NCBI GenBank assembly: GCA_027659245.1
Contig: JAQDPW010000020.1
Location: 1-39,525, forward strand
Source: Streptococcaceae bacterium AM104-57
GTDB lineage: Bacteria > Bacillota > Bacilli > Lactobacillales > Streptococcaceae
DNA length: 39,525 nucleotides
Direction: 5' to 3'
In this document: positions 20,183-30,109 of the stretch, one piece after another
Position numbering within the stretch: position 1 is the stretch's first letter
How the letters are laid out: every line of letters starts with the position of its first letter
Translations under genes and position numbers: made by a program
The notes under the pieces: generated by a model
The model's input: the letters and a program-made list of their open reading frames with translations, nothing else
What the model was told of the DNA's origin: nothing
The model's database searches: none

Positions 20183-21637
20183 ATGGGATTATTTGACCGT
20201 TTATTTGGGAGAAAAGAAGAACCAAAAATCGAAGAAGTCGTTAAAGAAGCTTTGGCAAACTTGGATCTGACAGAACCTAGCGAGGAAGTTGAAGCACTTG
20301 GAACTGAAGAAGTTGAAGTGGAAAATACTGAGGAAATCTATCATAGTTCAGAAGTTGAGGAAACTTATTCTCAAGAAGCTAGTGAGTCTGCAGAACCAGT
20401 AGCAGAAACTACTCTAGAAACAGTTGAAGCAGAAACCGCCCCTCAGGAAGAAGAGACTCAGTTTGAAGAGAAAACTGAGTGCCATTGTTGTCAGGAAGAG
20501 TCAGAGTCAACAGAAGTTGAAGAAACTGAAGAAAGAGCTCAAGAGGTAGCAGAGTTTGTTGCAGAAGAACTTGAGTCACCAGTCGAAGAAGTACCTTCAA
20601 GTGATAGCGACGATGAAGAAGCTAATCAAGCTCAATCAGACGAAACGGAAGCAGACACTTCTGAAGAAGTGGAAGAAGATCTAGTAATCGGAGAAATTCC
20701 TCAAGTTCAAGAGACTGTACAGGAAAAATATGACCGTAGTCTCAAGAAAACCCGTACGGGCTTTGGAGCTCGTTTGAATGCTTTCTTTGCTAACTTCCGC
20801 TCTGTTGATGAAGAATTCTTCGAAGAACTAGAAGAACTCTTAATCATGAGTGACGTTGGTGTACAGGTAGCTTCAAATCTCACTGAAGAATTGCGCTATG
20901 AAGCAAAACTTGAAAATGCCAAGAAACCAGATGTCCTCCGTCGTGTCATCATCGAAAAATTGGTAGAGCTTTACGAAAAAGATGGACAATACAATGAAAG
21001 CATTAACTTCCAAGATGGTTTGACAGTCATGCTCTTTGTAGGTGTTAATGGTGTCGGGAAAACAACTTCAATCGGTAAATTAGCTCACCGCTACAAACAA
21101 GCTGGCAAGAAAGTCATGCTTGTTGCTGCAGATACCTTCCGTGCTGGTGCGGTAGCTCAGCTAGCAGAATGGGGCCGTCGTGTAGATGTTCCTGTGGTTA
21201 TTGGACCTGAAAAAGCAGATCCAGCTAGTGTTGTCTTTGATGGGATGGAACGTGCGGTGGCTGAAGGTGTTGATATTCTAATGATTGATACAGCTGGCCG
21301 TCTGCAGAACAAAGAAAACTTGATGGCAGAGTTGGAAAAAATTGGTCGGATCATTAAACGTGTCGTGCCTGAAGCTCCGCATGAAACCTTCCTAGCTCTG
21401 GATGCCTCAACAGGGCAAAATGCTCTTGTACAAGCCAAAGAGTTTTCAAAAATTACTCCTGTTACAGGAATTGTCTTAACCAAGATTGATGGAACTGCTC
21501 GAGGCGGGGTTGTTCTTGCTATCCGTGAGGAACTCAATATCCCTGTTAAGCTAATTGGTTTTGGTGAAAAGATTGACGATATTGGTGAATTCAATTCTGA
21601 GAACTTTATGAAAGGCCTTCTAGAAGGTTTGATATAA
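20183..21637 (+). CDS. ftsY: SRP receptor GTPase FtsY
   Basis: Receptor for SRP-ribosome complexes at the membrane. The 484 residues begin with a short membrane-binding helix (MGLFDRLFGRKEE). A highly acidic, Glu-rich low-complexity region (about 15-175) follows, with an unusual CHCC cluster (about 98-101). The NG domain then has TRTGFGARL, P-loop VGVNGVGKTTSIGKL, DTFRAGAVAQL, DTAGRLQNKENL and TKIDGTARGGV. The acidic region is long, as in enterobacterial FtsY and many streptococci. AAAGA before the ATG is a weak ribosome binding site, consistent with coupling to the HAD gene. It ends at a bidirectional terminator. Confidence 0.97.
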   Translation: MGLFDRLFGRKEEPKIEEVVKEALANLDLTEPSEEVEALGTEEVEVENTEEIYHSSEVEETYSQEASESAEPVAETTLETVEAETAPQEEETQFEEKTECHCCQEESESTEVEETEERAQEVAEFVAEELESPVEEVPSSDSDDEEANQAQSDETEADTSEEVEEDLVIGEIPQVQETVQEKYDRSLKKTRTGFGARLNAFFANFRSVDEEFFEELEELLIMSDVGVQVASNLTEELRYEAKLENAKKPDVLRRVIIEKLVELYEKDGQYNESINFQDGLTVMLFVGVNGVGKTTSIGKLAHRYKQAGKKVMLVAADTFRAGAVAQLAEWGRRVDVPVVIGPEKADPASVVFDGMERAVAEGVDILMIDTAGRLQNKENLMAELEKIGRIIKRVVPEAPHETFLALDASTGQNALVQAKEFSKITPVTGIVLTKIDGTARGGVVLAIREELNIPVKLIGFGEKIDDIGEFNSENFMKGLLEGLI

Positions 21638-21640
21638 AAG

Positions 21641-21676
21641 AAAATCCTGCAAGAATTCTTGCAGGATATTTTTTTC
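21641..21676. terminator. Bidirectional terminator between ftsY and zwf
   Basis: ATCCTGCAAGAA/TTCTTGCAGGAT is a perfect 12-bp inverted repeat (21644-21667). Seven T residues follow on the plus strand and TTTTCTTTT follows on the minus strand. Confidence 0.9.
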
Positions 21677-23163
21677 TATTCTAAACGACCATCTTTACGA
21701 TAGGCGATATCTGGTTGCCATGTCCATTTGGCTCCGTATTTTTCAAGTAAATCAAAGCTCGCTTGTGGTCCCATGCTTCCAGACTTGTAGTCATGGAGTG
21801 GAGCACCGTTTTCAGCCCAAAGCTTCTCAATACGGTCAATCAATTTCCATGATGCACTCACTTCATCCCAGTGGCTAAAGTTAGTTGAGTTATTGTTCAA
21901 AACATCATAGATGAGTTTTTCATATGGGTCTGGTGAAGCACCTGTAGCAGTCGCATCTGTTCGATAGTCAAGCGAATTTGGTGCGAGGCTAAACTCTTCC
22001 CCGACCTTTTTACCGTTAAGACTGAGAGAGAATCCTTCGGTTGGTTGGATGTAGATGGTAAGCACGTTTGGTGCTAGAGGCTCTCCGAAAATGGAATCCA
22101 TTTGCTTGAAGACAATGTTTACGTGTGTTCCTTTTTCAGTGAGGCGTTTACCTGTACGGAAGAAGAATGGAACATCACGGAAGCGGTCACTATTTACAAA
22201 GAAGGCACCCGAAGCAAAGGTTTCTGTCATTGATTCTGGGTTGACATTTGGTTCGCTACGGTAAGAGATGTATTTCATGCCATCAACTTTACCAGAACGA
22301 TATTGACCACGGATGAATTGCTCTTTAAGTTCCTCATCTGTAGGGTGGTAGAGGTTCTTGAAGACCTTAATTTTCTCTGCGCGAATGTCATCTTTGGTAA
22401 AGTTTGCTGGTTTATCCATAGCTAAGAGCGACAGGAGTTGGAGTGTATGGTTTTGAACCATATCACGAAGGGCACCAGACTCATCATAGTAGCCACCACG
22501 CTCTTCAACACCTAGACGTTCTGCAAAGGTAATTTGAACATTATCGATGTGTTCACGACTCCAAACATTTTCAAAAATCATATTAGCAAAACGAATGGCA
22601 AAGATGCTTTGAATCATTTCCTTGCCAAGATAGTGGTCGATACGATAGATTTGCTCTTCGTTAAAAGTAGCTAGGAGTTCTTCGTTTAGTTTGCTTGCAG
22701 TCTCATAGTCTGTTCCAAAAGGTTTCTCAACGATCAAACGTTCAAAGCCTTTACCATCAACAATTTGCTCTGATTTGAGGTGTTTAGCGATGGTACCAAA
22801 GAACTGAGGTGCCATTGAGAGGAAGAAAAGTTTGTTGTGCTCAGTCTGATATTTTTCGTTTAATTCAGCCTGAAGCTTGCGTAATTCGATGTAGTGCTCA
22901 GTGTCATTAACATCGTGGCTTTGATAGTAAAAATGACTAGCAAATGCTTGAGCCTCTTCTGCGCTATCTGCCAAGTCTAAGATAGATTCGACAACAACAG
23001 ATTCAAAATACTCCTTACTCCAAGGTCTACGAGCAGTTCCAATAACAGCAAAATGATCAGAAAGATTACCTGATTTATAAAGTCTAAAAAGTGAAGGGTA
23101 GAGCTTTCGTTTGGCCAAATCCCCACTTGCACCGAAAATTGTAACAATAACTTTTGATGACAT
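21676..23163 (-). CDS. zwf: Glucose-6-phosphate 1-dehydrogenase
   Basis: First enzyme of the oxidative pentose phosphate pathway: glucose-6-phosphate plus NADP to 6-phosphogluconolactone and NADPH. The 495 residues are full length. The nucleotide-binding GASGDLAKRKLYPSLF lies at 10-25. The substrate motif RIDHYLGKEMIQ (about 175) contains the conserved K, and the FFFRTGKRL segment lies around 335. The weak TTAGGT before the ATG is the only ribosome binding site candidate. It lies downstream of glnQ in the same direction, an order reported in S. pneumoniae as the GlnR-controlled glnPQ-zwf operon. A hairpin and a separate promoter candidate in the 249-bp gap suggest partial independence here. 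Confidence 0.97.
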   Translation of the reverse strand: MSSKVIVTIFGASGDLAKRKLYPSLFRLYKSGNLSDHFAVIGTARRPWSKEYFESVVVESILDLADSAEEAQAFASHFYYQSHDVNDTEHYIELRKLQAELNEKYQTEHNKLFFLSMAPQFFGTIAKHLKSEQIVDGKGFERLIVEKPFGTDYETASKLNEELLATFNEEQIYRIDHYLGKEMIQSIFAIRFANMIFENVWSREHIDNVQITFAERLGVEERGGYYDESGALRDMVQNHTLQLLSLLAMDKPANFTKDDIRAEKIKVFKNLYHPTDEELKEQFIRGQYRSGKVDGMKYISYRSEPNVNPESMTETFASGAFFVNSDRFRDVPFFFRTGKRLTEKGTHVNIVFKQMDSIFGEPLAPNVLTIYIQPTEGFSLSLNGKKVGEEFSLAPNSLDYRTDATATGASPDPYEKLIYDVLNNNSTNFSHWDEVSASWKLIDRIEKLWAENGAPLHDYKSGSMGPQASFDLLEKYGAKWTWQPDIAYRKDGRLE

Positions 23164-23234
23164 CTAGCTACCTAATTTCTATTTTGTTTCCTAGTTAAAC
23201 TAGGCATGAGGAGTCCCCATTTTTCATATCCTTT

Positions 23235-23263
23235 ATTTTATCATAATTTTCTAAAAAATCCAA
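23235..23263 (-). promoter_or_regulatory. Candidate zwf promoter with CodY-like spacer
   Basis: On the minus strand TTGGAT, a 17-bp spacer and TAAAAT. The plus-strand bases 23245-23259 between them match the CodY consensus at 13 of 15 positions. Both are weak, AT-rich matches. Confidence 0.4.
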
Positions 23264-23338
23264 AAATCCAATACGTCTATACTAAGAGGTTAGGCAAAAC
23301 TCAATTTCAGGAGCAACCGAAGTAAATCTTTCCACAAT

Positions 23339-23386
23339 AAAACGCATAATATCAAGTTTTTTATACCTGATACAATGCGTTTTTTT
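23339..23386. terminator. Hairpin between glnQ and zwf
   Basis: CGCATAATATCA (23343-23354) pairs with TGATACAATGCG (23368-23379) with small internal mismatches, flanked by TTTT on the minus strand and seven T residues on the plus strand. It may attenuate transcription from glnPQ into zwf. Confidence 0.65.
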
Positions 23387-23412
23387 GATTATAAAGACTT
23401 TTAGCCCTGCCT

Positions 23413-24153
23413 CTAGGCGTTTAGAACCTTGTCTAAAAATTCTTTAAGTCGCGGATGTTGTGGGTTGTCAAAGATTTGGTCAGGTGTTCCGTCTTCAAGG
23501 AACTCTCCATCTGCAGTAAAGATAACGCGGTTGGCAACCTGACGGGCAAATCCCATCTCATGGGTTACGATAATCATGGTCATGCCTTGTTTAGCCAAGT
23601 CTTTCATAACGTTTAGTACGTCTCCGACCATCTCAGGGTCAAGGGCAGAAGTTGGTTCATCAAAGAGCATGATATCAGGATTCATTGCTAGTCCACGAGC
23701 GATAGCCACACGTTGTTTTTGACCACCGGATAGGCTATCTGGGTTAGCATTAGCTTTATCTGCTAGCCCAACCTTTTCAAGCAACTCCATTCCCAATTTC
23801 TCAGCTTCTTCCTTAGTCATCAACTTGTGCTCAATAGGAGCAAAAGTAATGTTTTCCAATACAGACATGTGTGGGAATAGGTTGAAGTGTTGGAACACCA
23901 TTCCGATATTTTCACGGACGTGGTCAACGTTGGTTGTTTTTTCAGTTAAATCATAGCCGTTCACAGTGATGTGACCGCTAGTGACTTCTTCTAGAAGATT
24001 GAGGCTACGGAGGAAGGTTGACTTACCAGAACCTGAAGGACCGATGATACAAACAACATCTCCTTCATAGAACTTAGTCGTAATTCCTTTTAGGACTTCA
24101 TTTTTTCCGTAGTTTTTGTGTAAATCATTTACATCAATTTTTAGTTTTGCCAT
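23413..24153 (-). CDS. glnQ: Glutamine ABC transporter ATPase
   Basis: The ATP-binding subunit of a polar amino acid importer, energising the adjacent GlnP. The 246 residues have Walker [10 protein letters not shown] (about 37-45), the Q-loop in [12 protein letters not shown], the signature [14 protein letters not shown], Walker [15 protein letters not shown] and the switch histidine in [10 protein letters not shown]. This is the family's usual length, without a C-terminal regulatory domain. The start codon overlaps the glnP stop (TAATG). Glutamine/glutamate as the substrate is inferred from the dual-receptor GlnP partner and the GlnR box upstream of the operon. Confidence 0.93.
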   Translation of the reverse strand: MAKLKIDVNDLHKNYGKNEVLKGITTKFYEGDVVCIIGPSGSGKSTFLRSLNLLEEVTSGHITVNGYDLTEKTTNVDHVRENIGMVFQHFNLFPHMSVLENITFAPIEHKLMTKEEAEKLGMELLEKVGLADKANANPDSLSGGQKQRVAIARGLAMNPDIMLFDEPTSALDPEMVGDVLNVMKDLAKQGMTMIIVTHEMGFARQVANRVIFTADGEFLEDGTPDQIFDNPQHPRLKEFLDKVLNA

Positions 24154-26318
24154 TAACGAATCCTCTTTTCTAAGCGTTTCGCTAGTTTAGTCAAAAGTGT
24201 GATAATTACAAGATAGAAGATGGCAAGGATTGCATACATCTTGAAACTTTGGTAGTTACGGGCGATGATGATCTTACCAGTTTGGAAAAGTTCAACCAAA
24301 CCGATAGCAGATACGATGGTTGTATCTTTAAGAGCGATAACGAATTGGTTGACGAAGTTTGGCAACATCAATTTAGTCGCTTGTGGCAAGATAATCTTAC
24401 GCATGGTTTTTCCATAAGAGATACCAAGACTGCGGCTGGCTTCCATTTGGCCAACTGGAACGGCCTGAATACCACCACGAACGATTTCAGCGATATAAGC
24501 CGCTGCATTGAGGGAGAGGGCAATAGTACCGGCTACGAAGTCGTTGATTGGACTTTGTTGACCTGTAAGAGATTCGATGAAGTTTGGAATTCCCCAGAAG
24601 ATAAAGGCAGCAAGAATCATCAATGGGATACCACGAATGACATCAACGAAAATCTCAGAGATTACGCGAAGAGATTTGTATGGGCTAACGCTAAACATAC
24701 CGAAGATAATCCCGATGACAATGGCAATAGCAAATGAGATAAGAGCTAGAGCAAGAGTGATACCAAGACCGCTAAGGAGTTGTTTGTAGTTGTTTTGAAG
24801 CAAACCCCAGATAGTTGTTTCGTCAACAGTGCTTGTTGAAGTAGTTGAAGATTCGCTAGCTAGGTATTTGTCAAGAATCTTTTGGAATTCACCGTTTGCT
24901 TTAAGGTTAGCAAGTCCGTTATTGAACATTTCAATCAATTCTGGATTTGTGCCTTTTTTAACGGCAAAGGCTGTTTCTCCGATTGGACTTCCAGGGATTG
25001 GTGTTTTCAATTTTTGACCTTGGCTGATAGAATATTTGAGAACAGGTTCATCATCCATAACAGCATCAATGGCACCAGTGTTTAAACTGTCATACATTGA
25101 TGAACCATCAGCGAAGGTTTTAATTTGATAACCGTATTTGCTTTGATTTTCTGTTAGGAATGTTTGAGAAGCAGTTCCGTTTTTAACACCGACCGTCTTC
25201 CCTTTCAAATCTTCATAAGAAGCAATAGTGCTGGATTCTTTGACGCCGAGGATTGTGTTTGCAGTGTAGTATGAATCTGAGAAATCAAAAGTCGCCTTAC
25301 GAGCATCTGTGACAGACATACCAGCAATGATACCATCTGCTTGACCAGCTTGGACAGCGTTAATAGCGGCATCGAAACCAGGGTTGGTGATTTCAATTTC
25401 AAAACCTTGGTCTTTAGCGATTGCCTTAATCAATTCCATATCAATACCAGTGTATTGGTTGCTTGAATTTTGGAAAACAAAAGGTGCAAAAGAAGAATCG
25501 CTGGCAATGATGTATTTAGCTTTAACAGGAATAGCTTTTAAGCCTGCTAGAGTAGTTGTGGTTGGCACTGCTGAAGATGATGAAGCAGTCCATTTCTTGA
25601 TGATTTTATCAAGGCTACCATCTTTTTTCATCTGAGCTAAAGCTTCGTTAAATTCTGTAACTAGGTATTCGTACTTGCTACCTTTTTTAACTCCAAAAGC
25701 AAAGCTTCCAACGGCTTCTCCGTCCATGTTGATACTGAGATCTTGCCCTTGGTTAATAGCGTACTCGATGACTGGTTTGTCATCCATCATGGCATTTACA
25801 GCCCCTGTACTGAGACTGTTATTCATCAAATCACCAGTATCAAAGGTTTTGATAGTGAAACCATATTTATCTTTGATGCTTTCTAGGAAACGTTGTGCTG
25901 CAGTACCGTTTTTAACACCAACAGTTTTACCACGGAGTTCTTCATACTTAGTGATTTTGTTAGACTTAGTCGTTGCGATGACAACTTTTGTATCATAGTA
26001 TGTATCAGACATGGTAAAGACGTTTTCACGTTCTTTGGTTTTTGTCATACCAGCCATGATTGCATCTGCTTGCCCTGCTTGGACCGCATTGACAGCAGCA
26101 TCAAAGCCTGGATAAGACATTTGGATATTCCATCCTTTTATCTCAGCGACTTTATTGATGATGTCGACATCAATTCCTTTATAAGTCTGGTCTGTATCTT
26201 TAAACTCAAAGGGTGCATAAGCGGTATCAGACACAATCTTGATAGTGTCCGCATTAGCATAGCCTAAAGAGAATAAGGGAAATAAAAATAATAAAAATGC
26301 AAGGATTTTTTTCTTCAT
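24153..26318 (-). CDS. glnP: Glutamine ABC transporter, two receptor domains fused to permease
   Basis: A single 721-residue chain holds both the receptors and the membrane part of an importer. A signal sequence (1-23, cleavage likely after YANA) is followed by two similar binding domains, about 24-245 and 265-485. Each contains PGFDAA(V/I)[10 protein letters not shown] permease of about five helices (about 500-721) carries the EAA loop [15 protein letters not shown]. The layout matches the dual-domain GlnP studied in Lactococcus, which takes up glutamine and glutamate. AAAGGAG precedes the ATG. A good promoter and a GlnR box lie upstream, and glnQ follows by one-base overlap. The exact ligand of each domain is unknown. 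Confidence 0.93.
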   Translation of the reverse strand: MKKKILAFLLFLFPLFSLGYANADTIKIVSDTAYAPFEFKDTDQTYKGIDVDIINKVAEIKGWNIQMSYPGFDAAVNAVQAGQADAIMAGMTKTKERENVFTMSDTYYDTKVVIATTKSNKITKYEELRGKTVGVKNGTAAQRFLESIKDKYGFTIKTFDTGDLMNNSLSTGAVNAMMDDKPVIEYAINQGQDLSINMDGEAVGSFAFGVKKGSKYEYLVTEFNEALAQMKKDGSLDKIIKKWTASSSSAVPTTTTLAGLKAIPVKAKYIIASDSSFAPFVFQNSSNQYTGIDMELIKAIAKDQGFEIEITNPGFDAAINAVQAGQADGIIAGMSVTDARKATFDFSDSYYTANTILGVKESSTIASYEDLKGKTVGVKNGTASQTFLTENQSKYGYQIKTFADGSSMYDSLNTGAIDAVMDDEPVLKYSISQGQKLKTPIPGSPIGETAFAVKKGTNPELIEMFNNGLANLKANGEFQKILDKYLASESSTTSTSTVDETTIWGLLQNNYKQLLSGLGITLALALISFAIAIVIGIIFGMFSVSPYKSLRVISEIFVDVIRGIPLMILAAFIFWGIPNFIESLTGQQSPINDFVAGTIALSLNAAAYIAEIVRGGIQAVPVGQMEASRSLGISYGKTMRKIILPQATKLMLPNFVNQFVIALKDTTIVSAIGLVELFQTGKIIIARNYQSFKMYAILAIFYLVIITLLTKLAKRLEKRIR

Positions 26319-26347
26319 GTTTAGTCTCCTTTTTAGAATATTTACCC

Positions 26348-26376
26348 ATTATAGCAGAAAATAAAAAAGTTGGCAA
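26348..26376 (-). promoter_or_regulatory. glnPQ promoter
   Basis: On the minus strand TTGCCA (26371-26376), 17 bp and TATAAT (26348-26353). TTTTCTGCTATAATG around the -10 is identical to the gdhA promoter. Confidence 0.85.
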
Positions 26377-26393
26377 GTATTTAGTGTTTTTGA

Positions 26394-26410
26394 TGTAAGA
26401 AGATGTGACA
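26394..26410. promoter_or_regulatory. GlnR box at glnP
   Basis: TGTAA, seven bases, TGACA: a full match to TGTNA-N7-TNACA. It lies 17 bp upstream of the glnP -35 and 13 bp upstream of the divergent -35 at 26424. GlnR repression of glnPQ is reported in S. pneumoniae; whether the divergent gene is affected is unknown. Confidence 0.85.
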
Positions 26411-26423
26411 TTATTTTTCTTTC

Positions 26424-26451
26424 TTGAATTGCTATTAAAAAGTGCTATAAT
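26424..26451 (+). promoter_or_regulatory. Promoter of the CPBP protease gene
   Basis: TTGAAT (26424-26429), 16 bp, then TATAAT (26446-26451) with an extended TGC. Confidence 0.7.
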
Positions 26452-26484
26452 AATAGTATATATAGAAGAAAAAAGGACAGGGAT

Positions 26485-27438
26485 ATGAAGAACAAAAGAA
26501 TATTTAATGACTTCCAAACCTCAAAAATGAGTTTAAACATTTATACAAGCCCCTTGTTAGCCTTTGCTTTTGTCTTTATAGGAGAGTTTGTGGCTTATAC
26601 TTTGTATGGTATTAGTTTGTTAGCTCTCATCGGACTTGCTAGAAATTTTGGAGAGGGTGGTCAAAATCTTGCAACCTACTTGCAAACCTTGCATCAGAGC
26701 TTGACGGACAAAACAGGTGATTTTCGTTTAATTTTAGAATTGCTGGCCTTTGGTTTTATTCTCAACACTGTGTTCAGATGGACTAAAAAAGTTGAGAAAA
26801 GACCTATTCGAACCTTGGGATTTTATAGAGAGAATTTCCTCAGCAATCTCCTTAAAGGATTTGGTCTAGGTCTGGCACTTTTTCTTATGACCTTGTTAGG
26901 TTTAGTAGCATTAGGGCAATATCGTTTTGAGTCTATTCACCTGAATCCTTATTCGCTTACCTTTGTTGTCTTTACTATCCCATTTTGGATTTTACAGGGA
27001 ACAACAGAAGAAGTGGTGGCCCGTGCTTGGCTCCTTCCTCAATTGGCCTCAAGAACCAATCTAAAACTTGCTGTTCTTATATCTAGCCTATTCTTTACCC
27101 TGCTTCATGTGGGCAATTCGGGTCTAACACCACTATCTCTAGTAAATCTCTTTTTATTCGGAGTTGCCATGGCTCTTTACCTTCTCAAAACTGATACAGT
27201 TTGGGGTGTTGCAGGTATTCATGGCGCCTGGAATTTTGCTCAGGGAAATCTCTTTGGGATTTTAGTTAGTGGTCAACCATCAGGAACGTCATTGATGATC
27301 TTTTTACCACAAGGCAATCAAGGCTGGCTATCAGGAGGATCTTTTGGGATTGAAGGTTCTATCATGACAAGTTTAGTCTTGCTACTGCTGATTCTCTATC
27401 TCGCCTATCAATTAAAGAAAGAAAGTGAAAGGATGTGA
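26485..27438 (+). CDS. CPBP-family intramembrane metalloprotease
   Basis: A 317-residue membrane protein with about eight hydrophobic helices. It carries the three motifs of the CPBP/Abi family, related to Rce1 prenyl-protein proteases: EE at 175-176 followed by R180 (TTEEVVARAW), FFTLLHVGN with H208, and GIHGAWNFAQG. All catalytic positions are intact. In streptococci such proteins are linked to bacteriocin immunity or peptide processing, but no bacteriocin gene lies nearby, so the role is open. AGGACAGGG precedes the ATG. It is divergent from glnP, separated by a GlnR box, and ends 76 bp before uvrB. Confidence 0.9.
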   Translation: MKNKRIFNDFQTSKMSLNIYTSPLLAFAFVFIGEFVAYTLYGISLLALIGLARNFGEGGQNLATYLQTLHQSLTDKTGDFRLILELLAFGFILNTVFRWTKKVEKRPIRTLGFYRENFLSNLLKGFGLGLALFLMTLLGLVALGQYRFESIHLNPYSLTFVVFTIPFWILQGTTEEVVARAWLLPQLASRTNLKLAVLISSLFFTLLHVGNSGLTPLSLVNLFLFGVAMALYLLKTDTVWGVAGIHGAWNFAQGNLFGILVSGQPSGTSLMIFLPQGNQGWLSGGSFGIEGSIMTSLVLLLLILYLAYQLKKESERM

Positions 27439-27477
27439 CTTAGGTCTGTCCTTTTCTTCGTGAAAATGTTACAAGTA

Positions 27478-27486
27478 TGCTAAAAT
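27478..27486 (+). promoter_or_regulatory. Candidate uvrB promoter (extended -10)
   Basis: TGCTAAAAT with the -10 at 27481-27486, ending 28 bp before uvrB. No good -35 is visible. Confidence 0.45.
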
Positions 27487-27514
27487 AGGAATAGCACATC
27501 GAGAGAGGATTCTT

Positions 27515-29503
27515 ATGATCAATCGCATTACAGATAATCAATTTAAACTAGTATCAAAATATCAACCATCAGGAGACCAACCGCAGGCTATTGAACAGTT
27601 AGTAGATAATATCGAGGGGGGAGAAAAAGCTCAGATTCTGATGGGGGCGACTGGTACAGGGAAGACCTATACCATGAGTCAGGTCATTTCCAAAGTCAAT
27701 AAACCTACTCTGGTTATTGCCCACAATAAAACTCTAGCAGGCCAGCTCTATGGGGAGTTTAAGGAATTTTTCCCTGAAAATGCAGTTGAGTACTTCGTAT
27801 CCTACTATGATTATTACCAACCTGAGGCCTATGTCCCTTCTAGCGATACCTATATTGAAAAGGATAGCTCTGTCAATGATGAGATTGACAAACTTCGTCA
27901 CTCAGCTACCTCAGCCCTTTTGGAGCGTAATGATGTTATTGTCGTGGCCTCAGTCTCTTGTATCTATGGTTTGGGTTCGCCCAAGGAATACGCTGATAGT
28001 GTCGTTAGTCTCCGTCCAGGTCTTGAAATTTCTCGTGATAAACTCTTGAATGACTTAGTTGACATCCAGTTTGAACGTAATGATATTGATTTCCAAAGGG
28101 GAAGATTTCGTGTGCGTGGAGATGTGGTGGAGATTTTCCCAGCTTCCCGTGATGAACACGCCTTTCGAGTAGAATTTTTTGGAGACGAAATTGACCGTAT
28201 CCGTGAGGTTGAGGCTTTGACAGGTCAGGTGTTGGGAGAAGTGGATCATTTGGCGATTTTCCCTGCGACTCACTTCGTGACCAATGACGACCACATGGAA
28301 GTTGCCATTGCAAAGATTCAAGCAGAATTAGAAGAGCAACTAGCTGTCTTTGAGAAGGAAGGCAAACTGCTTGAAGCCCAGCGCTTGAAACAACGGACAG
28401 AGTACGATATCGAAATGCTGCGTGAGATGGGCTATACCAACGGGGTTGAGAACTATTCACGTCACATGGATGGACGGAGTGAGGGTGAGCCTCCTTACAC
28501 GCTTCTCGACTTCTTCCCAGATGATTTCTTAATTATGATTGACGAGAGCCACATGACTATGGGACAAATTAAGGGTATGTACAATGGAGACCGTTCGCGT
28601 AAAGAAATGCTGGTTAATTATGGTTTCCGTTTGCCGTCTGCTCTGGACAATCGTCCACTCCGTCGTGAGGAGTTTGAAAGTCATGTGCATCAGATTGTTT
28701 ACGTTTCAGCGACACCTGGTGACTATGAAAATGAACAGACCGAGACAGTGATTGAGCAAATCATTCGTCCGACTGGGCTCTTGGATCCTGAAGTAGAAGT
28801 CCGTCCAACTATGGGACAGATTGATGACCTCTTAGGTGAAATCAATGCCCGTGTTGAAAAGAACGAGCGAACCTTTATCACCACCTTGACCAAGAAAATG
28901 GCAGAAGACTTAACCGACTACTTCAAGGAAATGGGGATCAAAGTCAAGTACATGCACTCGGATATCAAGACCTTGGAGCGAACAGAGATTATCCGTGACC
29001 TGCGCTTGGGTGTCTTTGATGTCTTGGTCGGAATCAATCTGCTCCGTGAAGGGATTGACGTACCAGAAGTTAGTCTAGTAGCTATACTAGATGCCGACAA
29101 GGAGGGCTTCCTTCGTAACGAACGTGGACTCATTCAGACCATTGGTCGCGCAGCCCGTAATAGTGAAGGGCATGTCATCATGTATGCTGATACTATGACT
29201 CAATCTATGCAAAAAGCCATCGATGAAACGGCCCGCCGTCGTCAGATTCAGATGGCTTATAATGAAGAACACGGCATTGTCCCACAAACTATTAAAAAGG
29301 AAATCCGTGATCTTATTTCTGTTACCAAAACTGTGGCTAAAGAAGAGGACAAGGAAGTCGATATCAATAGCCTTAACAAACAAGAACGCAAAGAATTGGT
29401 CAAGAAACTGGAAAAACAAATGCAAGAAGCCGTCGAAGTGCTTGACTTTGAACTCGCAGCTCAGATACGTGATATGATGCTGGAAGTCAAGGCGTTGGAT
29501 TAA
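27515..29503 (+). CDS. uvrB: Excinuclease ABC subunit B
   Basis: Damage-verifying helicase-like subunit of nucleotide excision repair; it receives lesions from UvrA and recruits UvrC. The 662 residues are full length. Walker A GATGTGKT lies at 44-51. The beta-hairpin [12 protein letters not shown] is at about 92-103, and Walker B is IMIDESH. The second helicase domain holds [28 protein letters not shown] and [11 protein letters not shown]-terminal UVR motif (about 620-660, [23 protein letters not shown]) binds UvrC. GAGAGAGGA precedes the ATG. The acetyltransferase gene begins 14 bases after the stop. Confidence 0.98.
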   Translation: MINRITDNQFKLVSKYQPSGDQPQAIEQLVDNIEGGEKAQILMGATGTGKTYTMSQVISKVNKPTLVIAHNKTLAGQLYGEFKEFFPENAVEYFVSYYDYYQPEAYVPSSDTYIEKDSSVNDEIDKLRHSATSALLERNDVIVVASVSCIYGLGSPKEYADSVVSLRPGLEISRDKLLNDLVDIQFERNDIDFQRGRFRVRGDVVEIFPASRDEHAFRVEFFGDEIDRIREVEALTGQVLGEVDHLAIFPATHFVTNDDHMEVAIAKIQAELEEQLAVFEKEGKLLEAQRLKQRTEYDIEMLREMGYTNGVENYSRHMDGRSEGEPPYTLLDFFPDDFLIMIDESHMTMGQIKGMYNGDRSRKEMLVNYGFRLPSALDNRPLRREEFESHVHQIVYVSATPGDYENEQTETVIEQIIRPTGLLDPEVEVRPTMGQIDDLLGEINARVEKNERTFITTLTKKMAEDLTDYFKEMGIKVKYMHSDIKTLERTEIIRDLRLGVFDVLVGINLLREGIDVPEVSLVAILDADKEGFLRNERGLIQTIGRAARNSEGHVIMYADTMTQSMQKAIDETARRRQIQMAYNEEHGIVPQTIKKEIRDLISVTKTVAKEEDKEVDINSLNKQERKELVKKLEKQMQEAVEVLDFELAAQIRDMMLEVKALD

Positions 29504-29517
29504 ATAGGATAAAGCGA

Positions 29518-30015
29518 ATGAAAATTATCATTAAAACAATGGAAACTCCTGAAGAGATAGAAGGTAAATCCCTCGTTCATTGGCAAACATGGAGAGAGGC
29601 TTATGACGATCTTTTACCCACGGAATTTCAGGAGACGATGTCATTAGAAAGATGTCGATTCTTTAGTCAAAAATATCCAGAAAATACCTTGATTGCTATG
29701 GATGGAAAGCAGGTCGTTGGATTTATCAGCTTTGGAAATTTTCGTGATGAGGCCATTCAAGCTGGTGAAATCATAGCCTTATATGTTTTAAAAGATTACT
29801 ATGGAAAAGGTGTGAGTGAACAGCTAATGCATGCTGCATTTGTTGCTCTCGATCATTTCTCTGAAATTTATTTATGGGTATTGAAAGATAATAAGCGAGC
29901 CATTGCTTTCTATCAAAAAATAGGTTTTACTTTTGATGGCCAAGAAAAAATACTTAAACTTGGAAAACCTGTTAAGGAATTGCGGATGATGTGTTCTTCA
30001 AATAAAAATTCCTAA
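29518..30015 (+). CDS. GNAT-family N-acetyltransferase
   Basis: A 165-residue acetyl-CoA-dependent acyltransferase of the GNAT fold. Motif B/A is visible as GEIIALYVLKDYYGKGVSEQLM, where YGKGVS matches the Q/R-x-x-G-x-G/A pyrophosphate loop with Tyr/Gly replacing the first basic position. The C-terminal part has LWVLKDNKRAIAFYQKIGF, typical of the family. The substrate cannot be deduced. AGGAT lies eight bases before the ATG. The 14-bp gap to uvrB suggests co-transcription, although no link to DNA repair is implied. Confidence 0.87.
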   Translation: MKIIIKTMETPEEIEGKSLVHWQTWREAYDDLLPTEFQETMSLERCRFFSQKYPENTLIAMDGKQVVGFISFGNFRDEAIQAGEIIALYVLKDYYGKGVSEQLMHAAFVALDHFSEIYLWVLKDNKRAIAFYQKIGFTFDGQEKILKLGKPVKELRMMCSSNKNS

Positions 30016-30109
30016 AGGAAGTATCTATCAATCATTGAACCATTATCAATTAATCAAGTATAAAAAGTGAAATAGATAGAATGAAACAAAGAGATGAAGG
30101 AGAAGATGA

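Noticed and set aside
25893..26267. Plus-strand frame opposite glnP
   Set aside because: It is the antisense shadow of the first binding domain; composition is Cys/Ser-rich and there is no start signal.
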